DNA from: CAMFKD01 sp964436955
Lineage (GTDB): Bacteria > Chlamydiota > Chlamydiia > Chlamydiales > JAJFMA01
Assembly: GCA_964436955.1 (NCBI GenBank)
Contig: CAYTFC010000001.1
Coordinates: forward strand, 57,679 to 121,678
Length of the DNA: 64,000 nt
Reading direction: 5' to 3'
Of this stretch, positions 46,101-54,347 are shown one piece after another (position 1 is the first letter of the stretch; each line of letters opens with the position of its first letter). Below the pieces are notes generated by a model. The model ran no database searches. It was not told where the DNA came from and saw only the letters and a list, made by a program, of their open reading frames with translations. The position numbers and the translations under genes were made by a program.

Positions 46101-48115
46101 GCTATGCTTATGACCTGAATAGCAACCTGCTACAAAGTCACGATCTCGTCGCTGGTCAAACAACCACACGCCAATACGACACGTTAAATCATCTAGTGGG
46201 AGAAACATTAGCCACAGGACTAACATCGACCTATCTATACGATTCTCTTGGACGAATCCAACAAGTCTACTTACCCGATCAATCCACAATCACGTATGGA
46301 TATGACGGCCCCCATTTAAAAAGCGTTTCTCGGTCTGACTACACACACACCTATACACAACATGATTGGCGTGGCTGTGAACTCCAATCGCAGCTCATAG
46401 GCAATGCCGGCACACGAAATTGCAATTATGATCCACTCGGACGAGTTTCACTTAGTCAAACGACTGCATTTACCGAAGAAATACCCAGCGGTGGCTATGA
46501 CTCTGTCGGCAACCTTGTATCCGCCACAGTGCGAGATAACCTTGGTGCCACTACTGGGCAGTATCGCTACAGCGACCTCAATCAACTCATTTCGGAAACC
46601 GGAAGTACAACCCATACCTATCAATATGACTCCATTGACAACCGAGTCGTGAAAGACAACGCAACCTATCGCATCAGCCGATTGAATCAAGTGCTGGATG
46701 ACTCCGAAGCCATATACCGATACGACTTGAATGGCAACCTCCTGCAAAAAACCGTCGCAGACCAAGTCACGCGTTATACATACGATGCATTAAACCGCTT
46801 GACAGCTGTAGAAAATCCAGCTCTCTCCGTCACTTATACCTACGATTCCTTCGGACGCCGACTCAGCAAACAAACCCCCGGCTTGTTTGAAACCTATCTC
46901 TATCAAGGCGAACGTGAAATTGGCGCCATGACCAATGGCGCAATTACCCAGCTGCGTGTGTTAGGACGTGGTAAAGGAGCAGAACTAGGAGCAGCCATAG
47001 CAATAGAATTAAATGGCACTCTCTATGCCCCCTTACATGACCATCGAGGCAATATTTGCACCCTCTTGGATGCTCATTCCGGCCAGACGGCAGCCACCTA
47101 TCGCTATAGCGCCTTTGGAGAGTTAGCCGCAACCGAAGGCATCGCATGTCCATGGGGCTTTGCTAGCAAGCGACTCGATGCGGAGACAGGCTTTATCTAT
47201 TTTGGTCAACGCTATTACAGCCCTTCGCTGGGGCGCTGGATTACCCCCGACCCCATTGGCTTTACGGATGGCCCCAACCTCTATGCCTATGTTCACAATA
47301 GCCCCCTGACATTGGTGGACCCTTTTGGCCTATCCTCCCACGATCTCATAGACCGACCTGGAGTCAGTGTGCATCGGCGAAGTAGAGGTGAGTATCAACC
47401 AGGATCAGGCTTCGTGGGTCGTGACCACCACGATCCTACAGCTGGCTCATGGAAAGTTGCAAAAGCAGGGAGAATAATTGGTCAAGCCTGCAAAGATGGT
47501 AGCTTCAAATGCATAAAGGAAGAGTTTAATGGGATGAGCCTCAATGAGCGGGTCTTATTTGGTTTGGCCCTTTATGAGGAACTGTCGATATGTTGTGGCG
47601 TCGCTGCAATCACAAGGGGAGCGGTCAAGTTCGCTATTAAGGGTGGAATAAAAATTATGGCGACCCGCTCTGCCAAAAGAGCTTCTCAGCCTATAGCGAA
47701 GAGTCTTGTGCAAGCAATTGTGCCCGAAGTTCCGGCTATCCAAATGCCCAAGTTCAAGAGTAGCTTTTCCGACTTTAAGTTGAATTCATTTGATCAGAAT
47801 ATGCTAAACTCATCTGAAGCGATGCAAAACAATGCCAGGATTTTACGTGGCTGGGCAAAGAGCAAAGGCTTTGAAAAGCTACCAAACCCTAATGGAAAGC
47901 CTGAAGTGTGGGGAGAATACGTAAATGCTAAATTTGAGTGGCGGTTGAAAATAAAGTCCGAAGGTAGCTTTCGTCCAAACCTTCAAGCTGGAAGTAATGT
48001 ACCTCGTTTTGACGCGAGGCTTCTTAGTGAAGATGGATATTATATTAATCCATTTACTGGACAGGTGGGTGGAAAGAGCACAGGTAAGCACATTTTCTTA
48101 GACAAACCAAAATAA
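43148..48115 (+). CDS. RHS/YD-repeat polymorphic toxin
   Basis: 1655 residues. GTG 43148 is the only conventional start near the signal-like segment (KTISSLILLLLLPCICFAED), but its ribosome site is poor, so the true start may differ. CVNVVTGDFFLSDNALQVNA and PLRYNRSYDTGDG form the N-terminal DUF6531-like part. From ~530 to ~1340 run YD repeats (YDSLGRIQQVYLPDQSTITY, YDRLGNQTLTATYDSEST), which build a cocoon. The core ends FGQRYYSPSLGRWITPDPIG to DPFGLS (~1391), where such proteins cut off their toxic tip. The ~260-residue tip ends in a compact domain from ~1545: WAKSKGFEKLPNPNGKPEVW, GSFRPNLQAGSNVPRFDARL and INPFTGQVGGKSTGKHI, a known style of polymorphic toxin domain, probably a nuclease, which I cannot number. 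A candidate immunity gene follows after 13 bases. Confidence 0.9.
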   Translation: MAVNYCFTDIQQESSRIHKTISSLILLLLLPCICFAEDNQTLPDMRLGADSEPLASVYNCVNVVTGDFFLSDNALQVNAVVPLRYNRSYDTGDGRENPPQGRGFGTELPLKIHGIVPYKTVQNVSECKISIEEQEGASVIYKGRMGSGFTQAVAESTSLNKHGYTNYATAGIPGCDCIKKRTIDFTGYVFNGHRYDQNGELYRANEILGGTCQLKLGSGGLRTYYNKPGYQQSWRLNEERLPNGHRIFYEYDQHGDLSRMRATNPSGTLTFSTIDINNGRITSSDGQTLQYDMHILKCHYKDQNPSTLFVKSITSPDGVTCHLHYNYVEKKGGKGRWRKLLRIDDPDRTRLQINYGEIKVSQLLAPAGQGNALVPIASFAYAPAHTDVYDALGARTTYHFTPEKRITAIWRMIKHQVLSKTCFFWETNEPHQGYLLAKGVATADDRFLYCSVATYDRGNIVQDDLYGNLTGNAPPSFKLNGNHRPNEPTECFSRYVTYSTDGFNLALREQTDALGQVVRMRYDIYNNKIEEEHLNSGFRTTFTYDAVNRLIKTEEHHSDGTHLAIHYAYDLVGNKISETDRYGNLTRFQYDTLGNQIAVIYPETEGRAEQQRTVRKEYNQLDQLTAVIDQNGNRTTTTYNVRGQPVCICYPDGSEERNQYHLNGTVEKKWEKEGLCHHYIYDGCNRVVETQTSDTNGKLQYRTFRRYRGAQLISETDPMGVETKYAYDGAGRKVLEVKGNQKTTYAYDSLRRLSITKQWSGESDFIAQIQCYDSLNRVVELRSEDAYGTVFSKETYAYDRLGNQTLTATYDSESTYAVTQTHFNSQGQPTEQVDALGNVTHITYSDRLYEKTITDPLGNIQHETYDALHRVIKIEKRNPFGITTALQTFGYDAVGNKNVQRETVFVNGAATHDYIIRWEHDSMGRVVYTSESGGDELTKTTLQCYDRFGRLLTITKPDGITLRHTYDSLGHLQTLVSSDGTISYSYAYDLNSNLLQSHDLVAGQTTTRQYDTLNHLVGETLATGLTSTYLYDSLGRIQQVYLPDQSTITYGYDGPHLKSVSRSDYTHTYTQHDWRGCELQSQLIGNAGTRNCNYDPLGRVSLSQTTAFTEEIPSGGYDSVGNLVSATVRDNLGATTGQYRYSDLNQLISETGSTTHTYQYDSIDNRVVKDNATYRISRLNQVLDDSEAIYRYDLNGNLLQKTVADQVTRYTYDALNRLTAVENPALSVTYTYDSFGRRLSKQTPGLFETYLYQGEREIGAMTNGAITQLRVLGRGKGAELGAAIAIELNGTLYAPLHDHRGNICTLLDAHSGQTAATYRYSAFGELAATEGIACPWGFASKRLDAETGFIYFGQRYYSPSLGRWITPDPIGFTDGPNLYAYVHNSPLTLVDPFGLSSHDLIDRPGVSVHRRSRGEYQPGSGFVGRDHHDPTAGSWKVAKAGRIIGQACKDGSFKCIKEEFNGMSLNERVLFGLALYEELSICCGVAAITRGAVKFAIKGGIKIMATRSAKRASQPIAKSLVQAIVPEVPAIQMPKFKSSFSDFKLNSFDQNMLNSSEAMQNNARILRGWAKSKGFEKLPNPNGKPEVWGEYVNAKFEWRLKIKSEGSFRPNLQAGSNVPRFDARLLSEDGYYINPFTGQVGGKSTGKHIFLDKPK

Positions 48116-48128
48116 ATCAGATGAGTTA

Positions 48129-48452
48129 ATGGATAGAGTTGACATTCTAACACAAATATTATTGGACAAGTCTATCGTAATAGACGACAGAGATGACGCT
48201 GCTATGGATCTTGCTGATTATGATGATGACAGGGCTTTAAGAACTTTAGTAAAGGCGGGTGGTGATATCAGCGATGATGAAATGGTTCTGAATTCGTGCG
48301 GTGAGTCTATAGCCGAAATTTTAATTCGAAGAAATCAACTAATAACCGAAATTATTTGGTCATTAGCCCAACCTGCTCGAGAAGGCGTTTTAATTATATT
48401 AAGGAATCAGAAGCCCGAATGGTTTGAACAACTTGATCATGAAAGGAAATGA
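48129..48452 (+). CDS. Candidate immunity protein for the RHS toxin
   Basis: 107 residues, 13 bases after the RHS stop and on the same strand. The protein is small, acidic and soluble, with repeated helical hairpins: LLDKSIVIDDRDDAAMDLAD, DDDRALRTLVKAGGDISDDE and SCGESIAEILIRRNQLITEI. The pattern resembles HEAT/ankyrin-type immunity proteins. Position, size and charge are exactly those of an immunity gene that neutralises the tip toxin in the producing cell. GATGAG precedes ATG 48129. The pairing is inferred from context; I cannot name the immunity family with certainty. Confidence 0.75.
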   Translation: MDRVDILTQILLDKSIVIDDRDDAAMDLADYDDDRALRTLVKAGGDISDDEMVLNSCGESIAEILIRRNQLITEIIWSLAQPAREGVLIILRNQKPEWFEQLDHERK

Positions 48453-48512
48453 CACTGGTTCCTACGGCCAAGCTAGAGTAGAGACGACTTAAGGCCTCCA
48501 GCTCGCCATTGA

Positions 48513-48575
48513 TATAGCGCCTTTGGAGAGTTACCCGCAACCGAAGGCATCGCATGTCCATGGAGCTTTACTAGC
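48513..48575 (+). pseudogene. Displaced fragment of the RHS core
   Basis: Sixty-three bases, TATAGCGCCTTTGGAGAGTT...CTAGC, match RHS gene positions 47105-47167 with three differences. They lie 60 bases beyond the immunity gene and encode part of the pre-core region (YSAFGEL-x-ATEGIACPWxF). This is what remains when a tip/immunity cassette is replaced by recombination in the conserved core. No longer reading frame is kept. Confidence 0.85.
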
Positions 48576-48603
48576 TTTATCCTGGTGCCGAGAGGGACCT
48601 TGT

Positions 48604-49401
48604 TTAAATGATACGGATGACGTCTGATGGCACGTAACCAGACTTGCCATCAGGTGCTGTTACTCTCAACCAGCCATCCTCGGCTGTTCGTTCAATACGA
48701 ACTTGCGTTCCTGGAATAAATGGTTCGTCATTAACCAAGGCATAGTCTTCGGCCGGCCCATGATATAACCCAAAGGCCTTGACCATCACGCCTTCAACGG
48801 GTGCCCAATACTGAAAGTAGAGCAAGCTAACCAGCAAAATCATCCACGCAAACGTGACAATACCCGCGAAGCGTTTTGCATATGTATTAGGGCTCCAAAC
48901 TACGATCGAAGCAAACAGCAATACCACAATGCCAAAGGCAATAAAGGCTTGAATTCTCTCGGCCTGAGAAAGCTCATAATGCCAAAAAAACAGTCTTTGC
49001 TTCCATTTTTGAGGGGGTTCGATTGCAATGCCCTGTTGTGCTTGGGCTAGAGCAAGGTGAAATTGGATGCGATCATCACGTGGCATGAGCTGTTGAGCAC
49101 GCAGGTAGTACAATATCGCCCACCCATATTGCTCAAGCTGAAAATAGGTGTTGGCAATGTTATAGTACAGTTTTCCATCTCCAGGCTCACCCTCAAGTTG
49201 CAGGTAGAGACGCAAAGCTCGATTAAAGGATTGCTCCTTACCCTCCACAGTCTGGGCAGCCACACCAGTTTGATAGCTCTGATAGGCTCGCTCAAGATGG
49301 TCTGTCAAGGCATCTGCTGGCCCTACGACTACTGCCGGCAGCGCCGACACTATGCACACAAAGAAGAATGGGATGAGCCAATTTCGCATGCGTTTATCCA
49401 T
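48604..49401 (-). CDS. batE: BatE-like TPR/SH3 membrane protein
   Basis: 265 residues. A signal anchor (RNWLIPFFFVCIVSALPAVV) is followed by TPR helices (GKLYYNIANTYFQLEQYGWA, ILYYLRAQQLMPRDDRIQFH), two hydrophobic helices (AFIAFGIVVLLFASIVVW and FAWMILLVSLLYFQYW) and a C-terminal bacterial SH3 domain (GTQVRIERTAEDGWLRVTAP, DGKSGYVPSDVIRII). This domain order defines BatE. Bat proteins form a membrane complex with von Willebrand A subunits, linked to envelope stress tolerance in Bacteroides and Leptospira. Its molecular action is unknown. It is the last gene of the operon and overlaps batD by eight bases. An RHS remnant lies just beyond its 3' end. Confidence 0.85.
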   Translation of the reverse strand: MDKRMRNWLIPFFFVCIVSALPAVVVGPADALTDHLERAYQSYQTGVAAQTVEGKEQSFNRALRLYLQLEGEPGDGKLYYNIANTYFQLEQYGWAILYYLRAQQLMPRDDRIQFHLALAQAQQGIAIEPPQKWKQRLFFWHYELSQAERIQAFIAFGIVVLLFASIVVWSPNTYAKRFAGIVTFAWMILLVSLLYFQYWAPVEGVMVKAFGLYHGPAEDYALVNDEPFIPGTQVRIERTAEDGWLRVTAPDGKSGYVPSDVIRII

Positions 49402-51145
49402 AGCGTATTGTACGGTAGAGGTTCCTGGCGTGTCTCAAAATATCGCGCGGTACAAAGTCTTCCAAGCCCCCAAATCGCTTACCTGCGATCTCAAAAAGAA
49501 AGTTACGCACTTCGCCTACTGGCCCATCATTGGCTAAGTACTCTGGAGATCTCACCTTCTTGGTATACCAACCCTTTTCTACCAGCAACAACAAGAATGC
49601 TTCTTCCAGTAGTGAGGACATCTGAGCGGGATCGTTGCGTGCGCGCCCTGCCATTGCGAGATAGTCTTCGCTATTAAGTACACGAGGAACCATCGGACGT
49701 GCCCCTTTCAGCCGTTTTGCAAGCATCTCCAATAGTAGCAAAAGGATCACTGCAGCAATGGCCATCCACGCATATTCAATGTGCCATAATGGTGGTGTCA
49801 GATCGTTAGCGGTTAAGGGGTAAATGGGCCCCAGGGTGACTTCGCTGGGTTTGCCCAGCCAAATGCGCCAATCAACTCCGGTTATTCCACTGTTGTAGTT
49901 AGCCAAGCCTGGATTGATATCTTCCTTTGGTCCGGTTTTTTCGATAGAGTCCTCTGGACGCCCCGAACGTGTTTCTGGCTTAACAGACACCAAGGGCGAT
50001 ACTTCAAGCGCAATGGGTTCTGTCTTTACGCTGACAAAGGCACGCTTTTGAGGATCAAAGTATGAAAACTCCATGGGAGGTACTTCGGTAATGTGCGCTG
50101 AAAGAGGTCGGAGCGTAATAATAAATTCATTGGATCGATTCTCACGCTGCTCGAAGTAAGGATAGTCGCTGATCTGAAAAAATCCAGAAAATCCTGGCTG
50201 ACAGGAAATGTCGGCCATGGATAAATCTATCAGATCAGACTGCCCAGTTATGCGAACTCCCACTTCTACTTGTTCGCCAATATTGATTTTTGGCGGGGTA
50301 AGCAGTCGTGATTTGATGCTGAACTGACCCAAAGCGCCGGTAAATGACGCGGGACGCCCATCTGCAGGATAGGGAACCACCTCGACGGTCAATGGAGCCG
50401 CAACGGCACGCAGATGCTGCTTATCATATTTGCGTTTGCCGGTGATATCCTCTTCATAAGACACGCCTTCGATAATGGAAGGTCCAAAGTTCCATTTTCC
50501 GGGTTGCAACGCCATGACCTCTTGAGTGATGACTTGATAGGAATAGGAATCTGTTTGGCCATCCTTGATCTGTTTGCCACCAACCTTTTGAAAGCCCTCA
50601 GCTTCTAACAAGGGAAGTTGCTCTTCGGTCAAGTCAACATTACGATTGTAGGAGATTGTGTAGGTAAAGAACGTGTGTTGACCAGGATAAAAGGGCTGTT
50701 GTCCATCGATACTGGCTTCTAATCCCAGGGCACTACTGGCTTGAGCACTTGTGATTTCATAAGTGGTTGCAACAGACCGCACCTTTTGCCCATTCACCGC
50801 CACAGAAATGGAAGGTAAAATGTAGAGCCCTTTGGGTTGACCCGGCAGCTGAAAACTATATTCAGATACGATCACATCTGTATCTAAATTGGGATCCGTG
50901 CGCAAATCCATAGCATCAGGCACTCGATCCTTCACAAAGGTAACAGCTAGTGGTTTCTTATCTAACTCAACTGAATTGGGATCTATCTTCTCATCTGGCT
51001 TATGAAAGATCGATAGGCGTCCTTCTATGCGGCGCAACTCCACTGAACGCGCCGTATCCACTACAGCAGCCGCTTTTGGCTTAGAAGCCAATAGAGGCGT
51101 GGTAAATCCCAACAATAATAGAAACGTTAGAAACCACCTTACCAC
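49394..51145 (-). CDS. batD: BatD-like exported protein
   Basis: 583 residues, normal BatD size. Signal peptide MVRWFLTFLLLLGFTTPLLA is followed by a large beta-rich periplasmic part: GQHTFFTYTISYNRNVDLTE, QKVGGKQIKDGQTDSYSYQV, NIGEQVEVGVRITGQSDLID and ITLRPLSAHITEVPPMEFSY. This Ig-like repeat organisation is typical of the BatD/oxygen-tolerance (PF13584) family. One transmembrane helix (WMAIAAVILLLLLEMLA, ~455) leads to a cytosolic C-terminal domain with VPRVLNSEDYLAMAGRARND, ending near RNLYRTIRYG. It overlaps batC by seven bases and batE by eight, so translation of the whole set is coupled. Confidence 0.87.
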   Translation of the reverse strand: MVRWFLTFLLLLGFTTPLLASKPKAAAVVDTARSVELRRIEGRLSIFHKPDEKIDPNSVELDKKPLAVTFVKDRVPDAMDLRTDPNLDTDVIVSEYSFQLPGQPKGLYILPSISVAVNGQKVRSVATTYEITSAQASSALGLEASIDGQQPFYPGQHTFFTYTISYNRNVDLTEEQLPLLEAEGFQKVGGKQIKDGQTDSYSYQVITQEVMALQPGKWNFGPSIIEGVSYEEDITGKRKYDKQHLRAVAAPLTVEVVPYPADGRPASFTGALGQFSIKSRLLTPPKINIGEQVEVGVRITGQSDLIDLSMADISCQPGFSGFFQISDYPYFEQRENRSNEFIITLRPLSAHITEVPPMEFSYFDPQKRAFVSVKTEPIALEVSPLVSVKPETRSGRPEDSIEKTGPKEDINPGLANYNSGITGVDWRIWLGKPSEVTLGPIYPLTANDLTPPLWHIEYAWMAIAAVILLLLLEMLAKRLKGARPMVPRVLNSEDYLAMAGRARNDPAQMSSLLEEAFLLLLVEKGWYTKKVRSPEYLANDGPVGEVRNFLFEIAGKRFGGLEDFVPRDILRHARNLYRTIRYG

Positions 51146-53220
51146 GGTTTGACACCTCCCGATTGAACGGATTGCTTGCCAGTTTGTGGTATCGTGTCAT
51201 CACGATCCATTTGCTGCAATTGTCTCAAGATGTCATCGATCGCATTACTTGGCATTTGAAGTCCAGGTGTAGAGACACTCTGAGGTTTCGTTGTACTTTC
51301 CGCTGTGGCTTGGCGTTGTGCTGCTTTAGTTTTCTCGTCTTGTAATATTTCTAAAGCCTTGAGCCATTTCCTGTAAGCTACTTTCTGCTCACTAAGCACC
51401 GATGAAAGTGATGTTGTTGCTTGTGCTAGGTTATCTGTTGCCCGATCCGCGGCGGATTCCCCAAGGAAGTACAATGGCATGACCTCATTCCAAGGGCTTC
51501 GCTGGCACGGATTTCCGCCATTCTTTCCACTGAATGCCTCGCGTTGGCGAGCTAACACGGCCCCCACAAATGGCGCGGCCCAAACAGTCGGTTGTTGTTG
51601 AGCTAGGCGCATGGTCTCGTGCAACGGAACTGCAAAAGGTGAACTTGCTTGTCGCTCTTCCTCTGAAAACTCCATAATAGCAGACACCACCTGCATAGCA
51701 TGCTGTTCTTCTGCTACCACTTGAGACAGCAATTGGGTTGGCTCCTGGGGAAGCTCCTCTAAACCGCGTCGCGCTGCTACACCAAGCCAGTAAGCTACTT
51801 CAGAGAAAAACAAATGTCCTACTCCAAGTTGTTGTGCTTGCAGCGCCTTAACTCCCCAAGATTGATCATTAAGTGCATTTGCCAAAGCAGCTGTCAGCAC
51901 CGAACCAGATGCACTCGCTATTTTAGCCACTTCCGGTAATTCAATAAAACGCTTTAATTGATCGAGTTGGTCACCAAAGCTTTGCAATTGATCGCCAGGT
52001 AGCTGTCGATGGGCAACAGCTAGTAAATAGTTTTCATACAAAATTCCAAAACGCTCTTTCAAAAAGCCATTCAAATCCCAAGACAGTCCAAATGCTTCAA
52101 CTTTCGAGCGGTCTGGTGCATCCTTGAGATCCTGCAATGCTTGAAGTTGCTCGGATGTTGCCTTCAATGCGCTATATTGCGACACGGCATTCATCGCGTG
52201 CACCATGTCATCAGAGCTGGCCGCTAGAAGACTGGCCGCTAGAGCTCCAAATCGCCCGGTCGCAATGCGATAGAGCTCCAAAGCTCGAATGGGATCAGTT
52301 AAGGAATTCCCGATGAGGGCCAAAAGATCTGTATTTGTCACGGGAACACGCTTTAATTTTTCTTGCAATAGTGCTTGCACATTCTCTTCTGTAGCGCCCC
52401 GAATACGCATTTGAAGAAGAGCTTCAATTTCATCTCCTATTTCAAGATCAAGAATACCACGCAGCCATTGGATTGCAACTGAGAAGTGTTGGTCCTGATA
52501 GGCTTGAAGGGCTCTATTAAAAAATGTAAGTCGTAAATTCATGGGTTCACTACTCAGTTCGACCTGGACAATCTTCCACATAGGCTCTAGCGCTTGACCA
52601 TTTTCTTGCAGCAAGACAATCAAACGGCTAATTTGCGCGTCCAGCGACAAATCCTCAAACCGATTCAACCTTTGCAGCTGAGCCATTGCAGCGAATAGCT
52701 GCTTCGCACGTTGACGTCCAGTAGTAATGTCCGTTTGGGTTGCGCATGTATCTCTCCCCTCTAATTTAGAAAGATCGCATTCCGCGGCTTGTGCACGATC
52801 AAGCGCTTGGGTCGCTAGCTTTAGTTTTTTTTCTAAGTGTCGCACCTTATCCGTAAACGTAGGATCGTCCATATTAGGTAAATACATCTGAGACTTAACC
52901 AAGCCCATTAGCGCAACAGCAAAGTTATAGTAGTAACGGCGACGCAATAAAGGAGAGCTGTTCGCATCAATGGCAATCTCCTCAAATGCCTTTGTGGCTG
53001 CTTCCCAGAGCTGCTGATCCACCAAAAGCGTGGCTAGATTGAATTGCACAGTCTGCCGTTGCCAAGGCTGGAGTTTGTCATTAAGCAGGGCGCGGTAAAT
53101 GTCCTCAGCCCGCTCATATTGACGTGCCGCCGCATACACAGATGCATGCCGAGCGCGGTCTTCAGGAGATTCTGCAGTTAAAGATGATGTCATAGCTAAA
53201 AAACAGAGAAGAACCTTCAT
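51139..53220 (-). CDS. BatC-position TPR protein
   Basis: 693 residues with a signal peptide (MKVLLCFLAMTSSLTAESPE). TPR helices are clear at the N terminus: RQYERAEDIYRALLNDKLQP, QFNLATLLVDQQLWEAATKA and FEEIAIDANSSPLLRRRYYY. The long middle is helical solenoid, and the last ~120 residues are Gln/Ser-rich and likely disordered (QRQATAESTTKPQSVSTPGL). It occupies the place of BatC between batB and batD, but is much longer than the ~250-residue BatC of Bacteroides, so I leave the symbol empty. It overlaps both neighbours (4 and 7 bases). A periplasmic scaffold for the complex is the natural guess. Confidence 0.75.
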   Translation of the reverse strand: MKVLLCFLAMTSSLTAESPEDRARHASVYAAARQYERAEDIYRALLNDKLQPWQRQTVQFNLATLLVDQQLWEAATKAFEEIAIDANSSPLLRRRYYYNFAVALMGLVKSQMYLPNMDDPTFTDKVRHLEKKLKLATQALDRAQAAECDLSKLEGRDTCATQTDITTGRQRAKQLFAAMAQLQRLNRFEDLSLDAQISRLIVLLQENGQALEPMWKIVQVELSSEPMNLRLTFFNRALQAYQDQHFSVAIQWLRGILDLEIGDEIEALLQMRIRGATEENVQALLQEKLKRVPVTNTDLLALIGNSLTDPIRALELYRIATGRFGALAASLLAASSDDMVHAMNAVSQYSALKATSEQLQALQDLKDAPDRSKVEAFGLSWDLNGFLKERFGILYENYLLAVAHRQLPGDQLQSFGDQLDQLKRFIELPEVAKIASASGSVLTAALANALNDQSWGVKALQAQQLGVGHLFFSEVAYWLGVAARRGLEELPQEPTQLLSQVVAEEQHAMQVVSAIMEFSEEERQASSPFAVPLHETMRLAQQQPTVWAAPFVGAVLARQREAFSGKNGGNPCQRSPWNEVMPLYFLGESAADRATDNLAQATTSLSSVLSEQKVAYRKWLKALEILQDEKTKAAQRQATAESTTKPQSVSTPGLQMPSNAIDDILRQLQQMDRDDTIPQTGKQSVQSGGVKPW

Positions 53221-54347
53221 GACTGTTCTTCCTCCGTCTCGGGAAGCCCTAAACTAACAATAAGCAAAATGATGGCGCCGAGCAAAGGCAACCATTGAAG
53301 ATCTATGGGAGGTGCTCCAAAAGTCCCTGTAGAAGTTGTGCCCTGTTGTAGTTGATTCTCCTGAGAGGAGGGATCTGCTTCTGAAATACGCGTATAAAGC
53401 TCTTCGCTCAAACCGGGACCTTCAAAGTCAGAATCTTGTAAATACACCCCGTTGCCGATACGAGCAATTTGCTGAAGCAGGTTTACCATCAGAGAAGAGT
53501 GTATTGGGCCTCCTTGATAATCAATTCCCGTAAGATTTTGCCCAATCGTGGAACCAATGCCAACGGTCAGCACCTTTCTAGGAGTGGAGGCATTCCCTAA
53601 TTGACGTGCGATCACTTGAATGTAGTCGCCACGTTGATCATCTGGCAGCCCCTCCAAGGTGGTGTCACCTCCATCGGTAATCAGTACTAAAGTAATCGCT
53701 CTGTCGGATGGTGTCGCCCAAAATCTGGTATAGAAATTCCCTAGTACTTTGCGAAAATCCGTTCCTGCAATACCTACTGAGTTAATTCCAACTTTTTGTA
53801 ACTCCATGCGGAGATACAGATGATCAAGCGTAGCCGGTATCAGATCCTTGACTTCCGATGTAAACAAATACAGTCCAATGTTATCTGCTGGCAGCCGCGC
53901 TATGGTGTCCCCAATAAGGTCACGCGCGTAGTCTATTCTAGGTTGACCTGTAGGGGTATCTGTAGCCGTCATGGAAGCGGAAACATCTAAGGCAAAGATG
54001 ATATCATAAGGCTTACGCTGATATCGACTCACAACTGCAGAATCGTTAGACAAAACAGGTACTTCTTGATTGGTTTTAGGTGTGGACGTTCGATTCCATA
54101 AAGGTCCCATCAAGGCAATGGTGGCCAAAAGCCAACTGAGAGCCAGAAGAACTGTCCTCCATGTGGAATAGACCAGAGAACGTTTCACGGCTAAAACAGA
54201 GTCGTATCGATCTCCTAGAAACTGGCGTAGGACACCTTCGCGATAATTGGCAAGCCTCCAATAGGACCACACCAGCAAAAGCGCACCCAACAAAAGTATG
54301 GATGCCTGTGAAAAACGATAAGTAATAGCAAAGGCGAGCATGTTCAT
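53217..54347 (-). CDS. batB: BatB-like von Willebrand factor A membrane protein
   Basis: 376 residues. Two N-terminal helices (ASILLLGALLLVWSYWRLA, TVLLALSWLLATIALMGPLW) precede a VWA domain facing the periplasm. The metal-binding MIDAS motif is IIFALDVSASMTATDTPTGQ (D-x-S-x-S), with the supporting Thr/Asp in TLVLITDGGDTTLEGL. A third helix (LPLLGAIILLIVSLGL) ends the protein. The MIDAS-type ligand set is intact, so divalent-metal-dependent protein binding is expected. ATGA overlaps link it with batA before it and batC after it. The order batA-batB-batC-batD-batE is complete, but the moxR and DUF58 genes often found upstream are not in this window. Confidence 0.9.
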   Translation of the reverse strand: MNMLAFAITYRFSQASILLLGALLLVWSYWRLANYREGVLRQFLGDRYDSVLAVKRSLVYSTWRTVLLALSWLLATIALMGPLWNRTSTPKTNQEVPVLSNDSAVVSRYQRKPYDIIFALDVSASMTATDTPTGQPRIDYARDLIGDTIARLPADNIGLYLFTSEVKDLIPATLDHLYLRMELQKVGINSVGIAGTDFRKVLGNFYTRFWATPSDRAITLVLITDGGDTTLEGLPDDQRGDYIQVIARQLGNASTPRKVLTVGIGSTIGQNLTGIDYQGGPIHSSLMVNLLQQIARIGNGVYLQDSDFEGPGLSEELYTRISEADPSSQENQLQQGTTSTGTFGAPPIDLQWLPLLGAIILLIVSLGLPETEEEQS

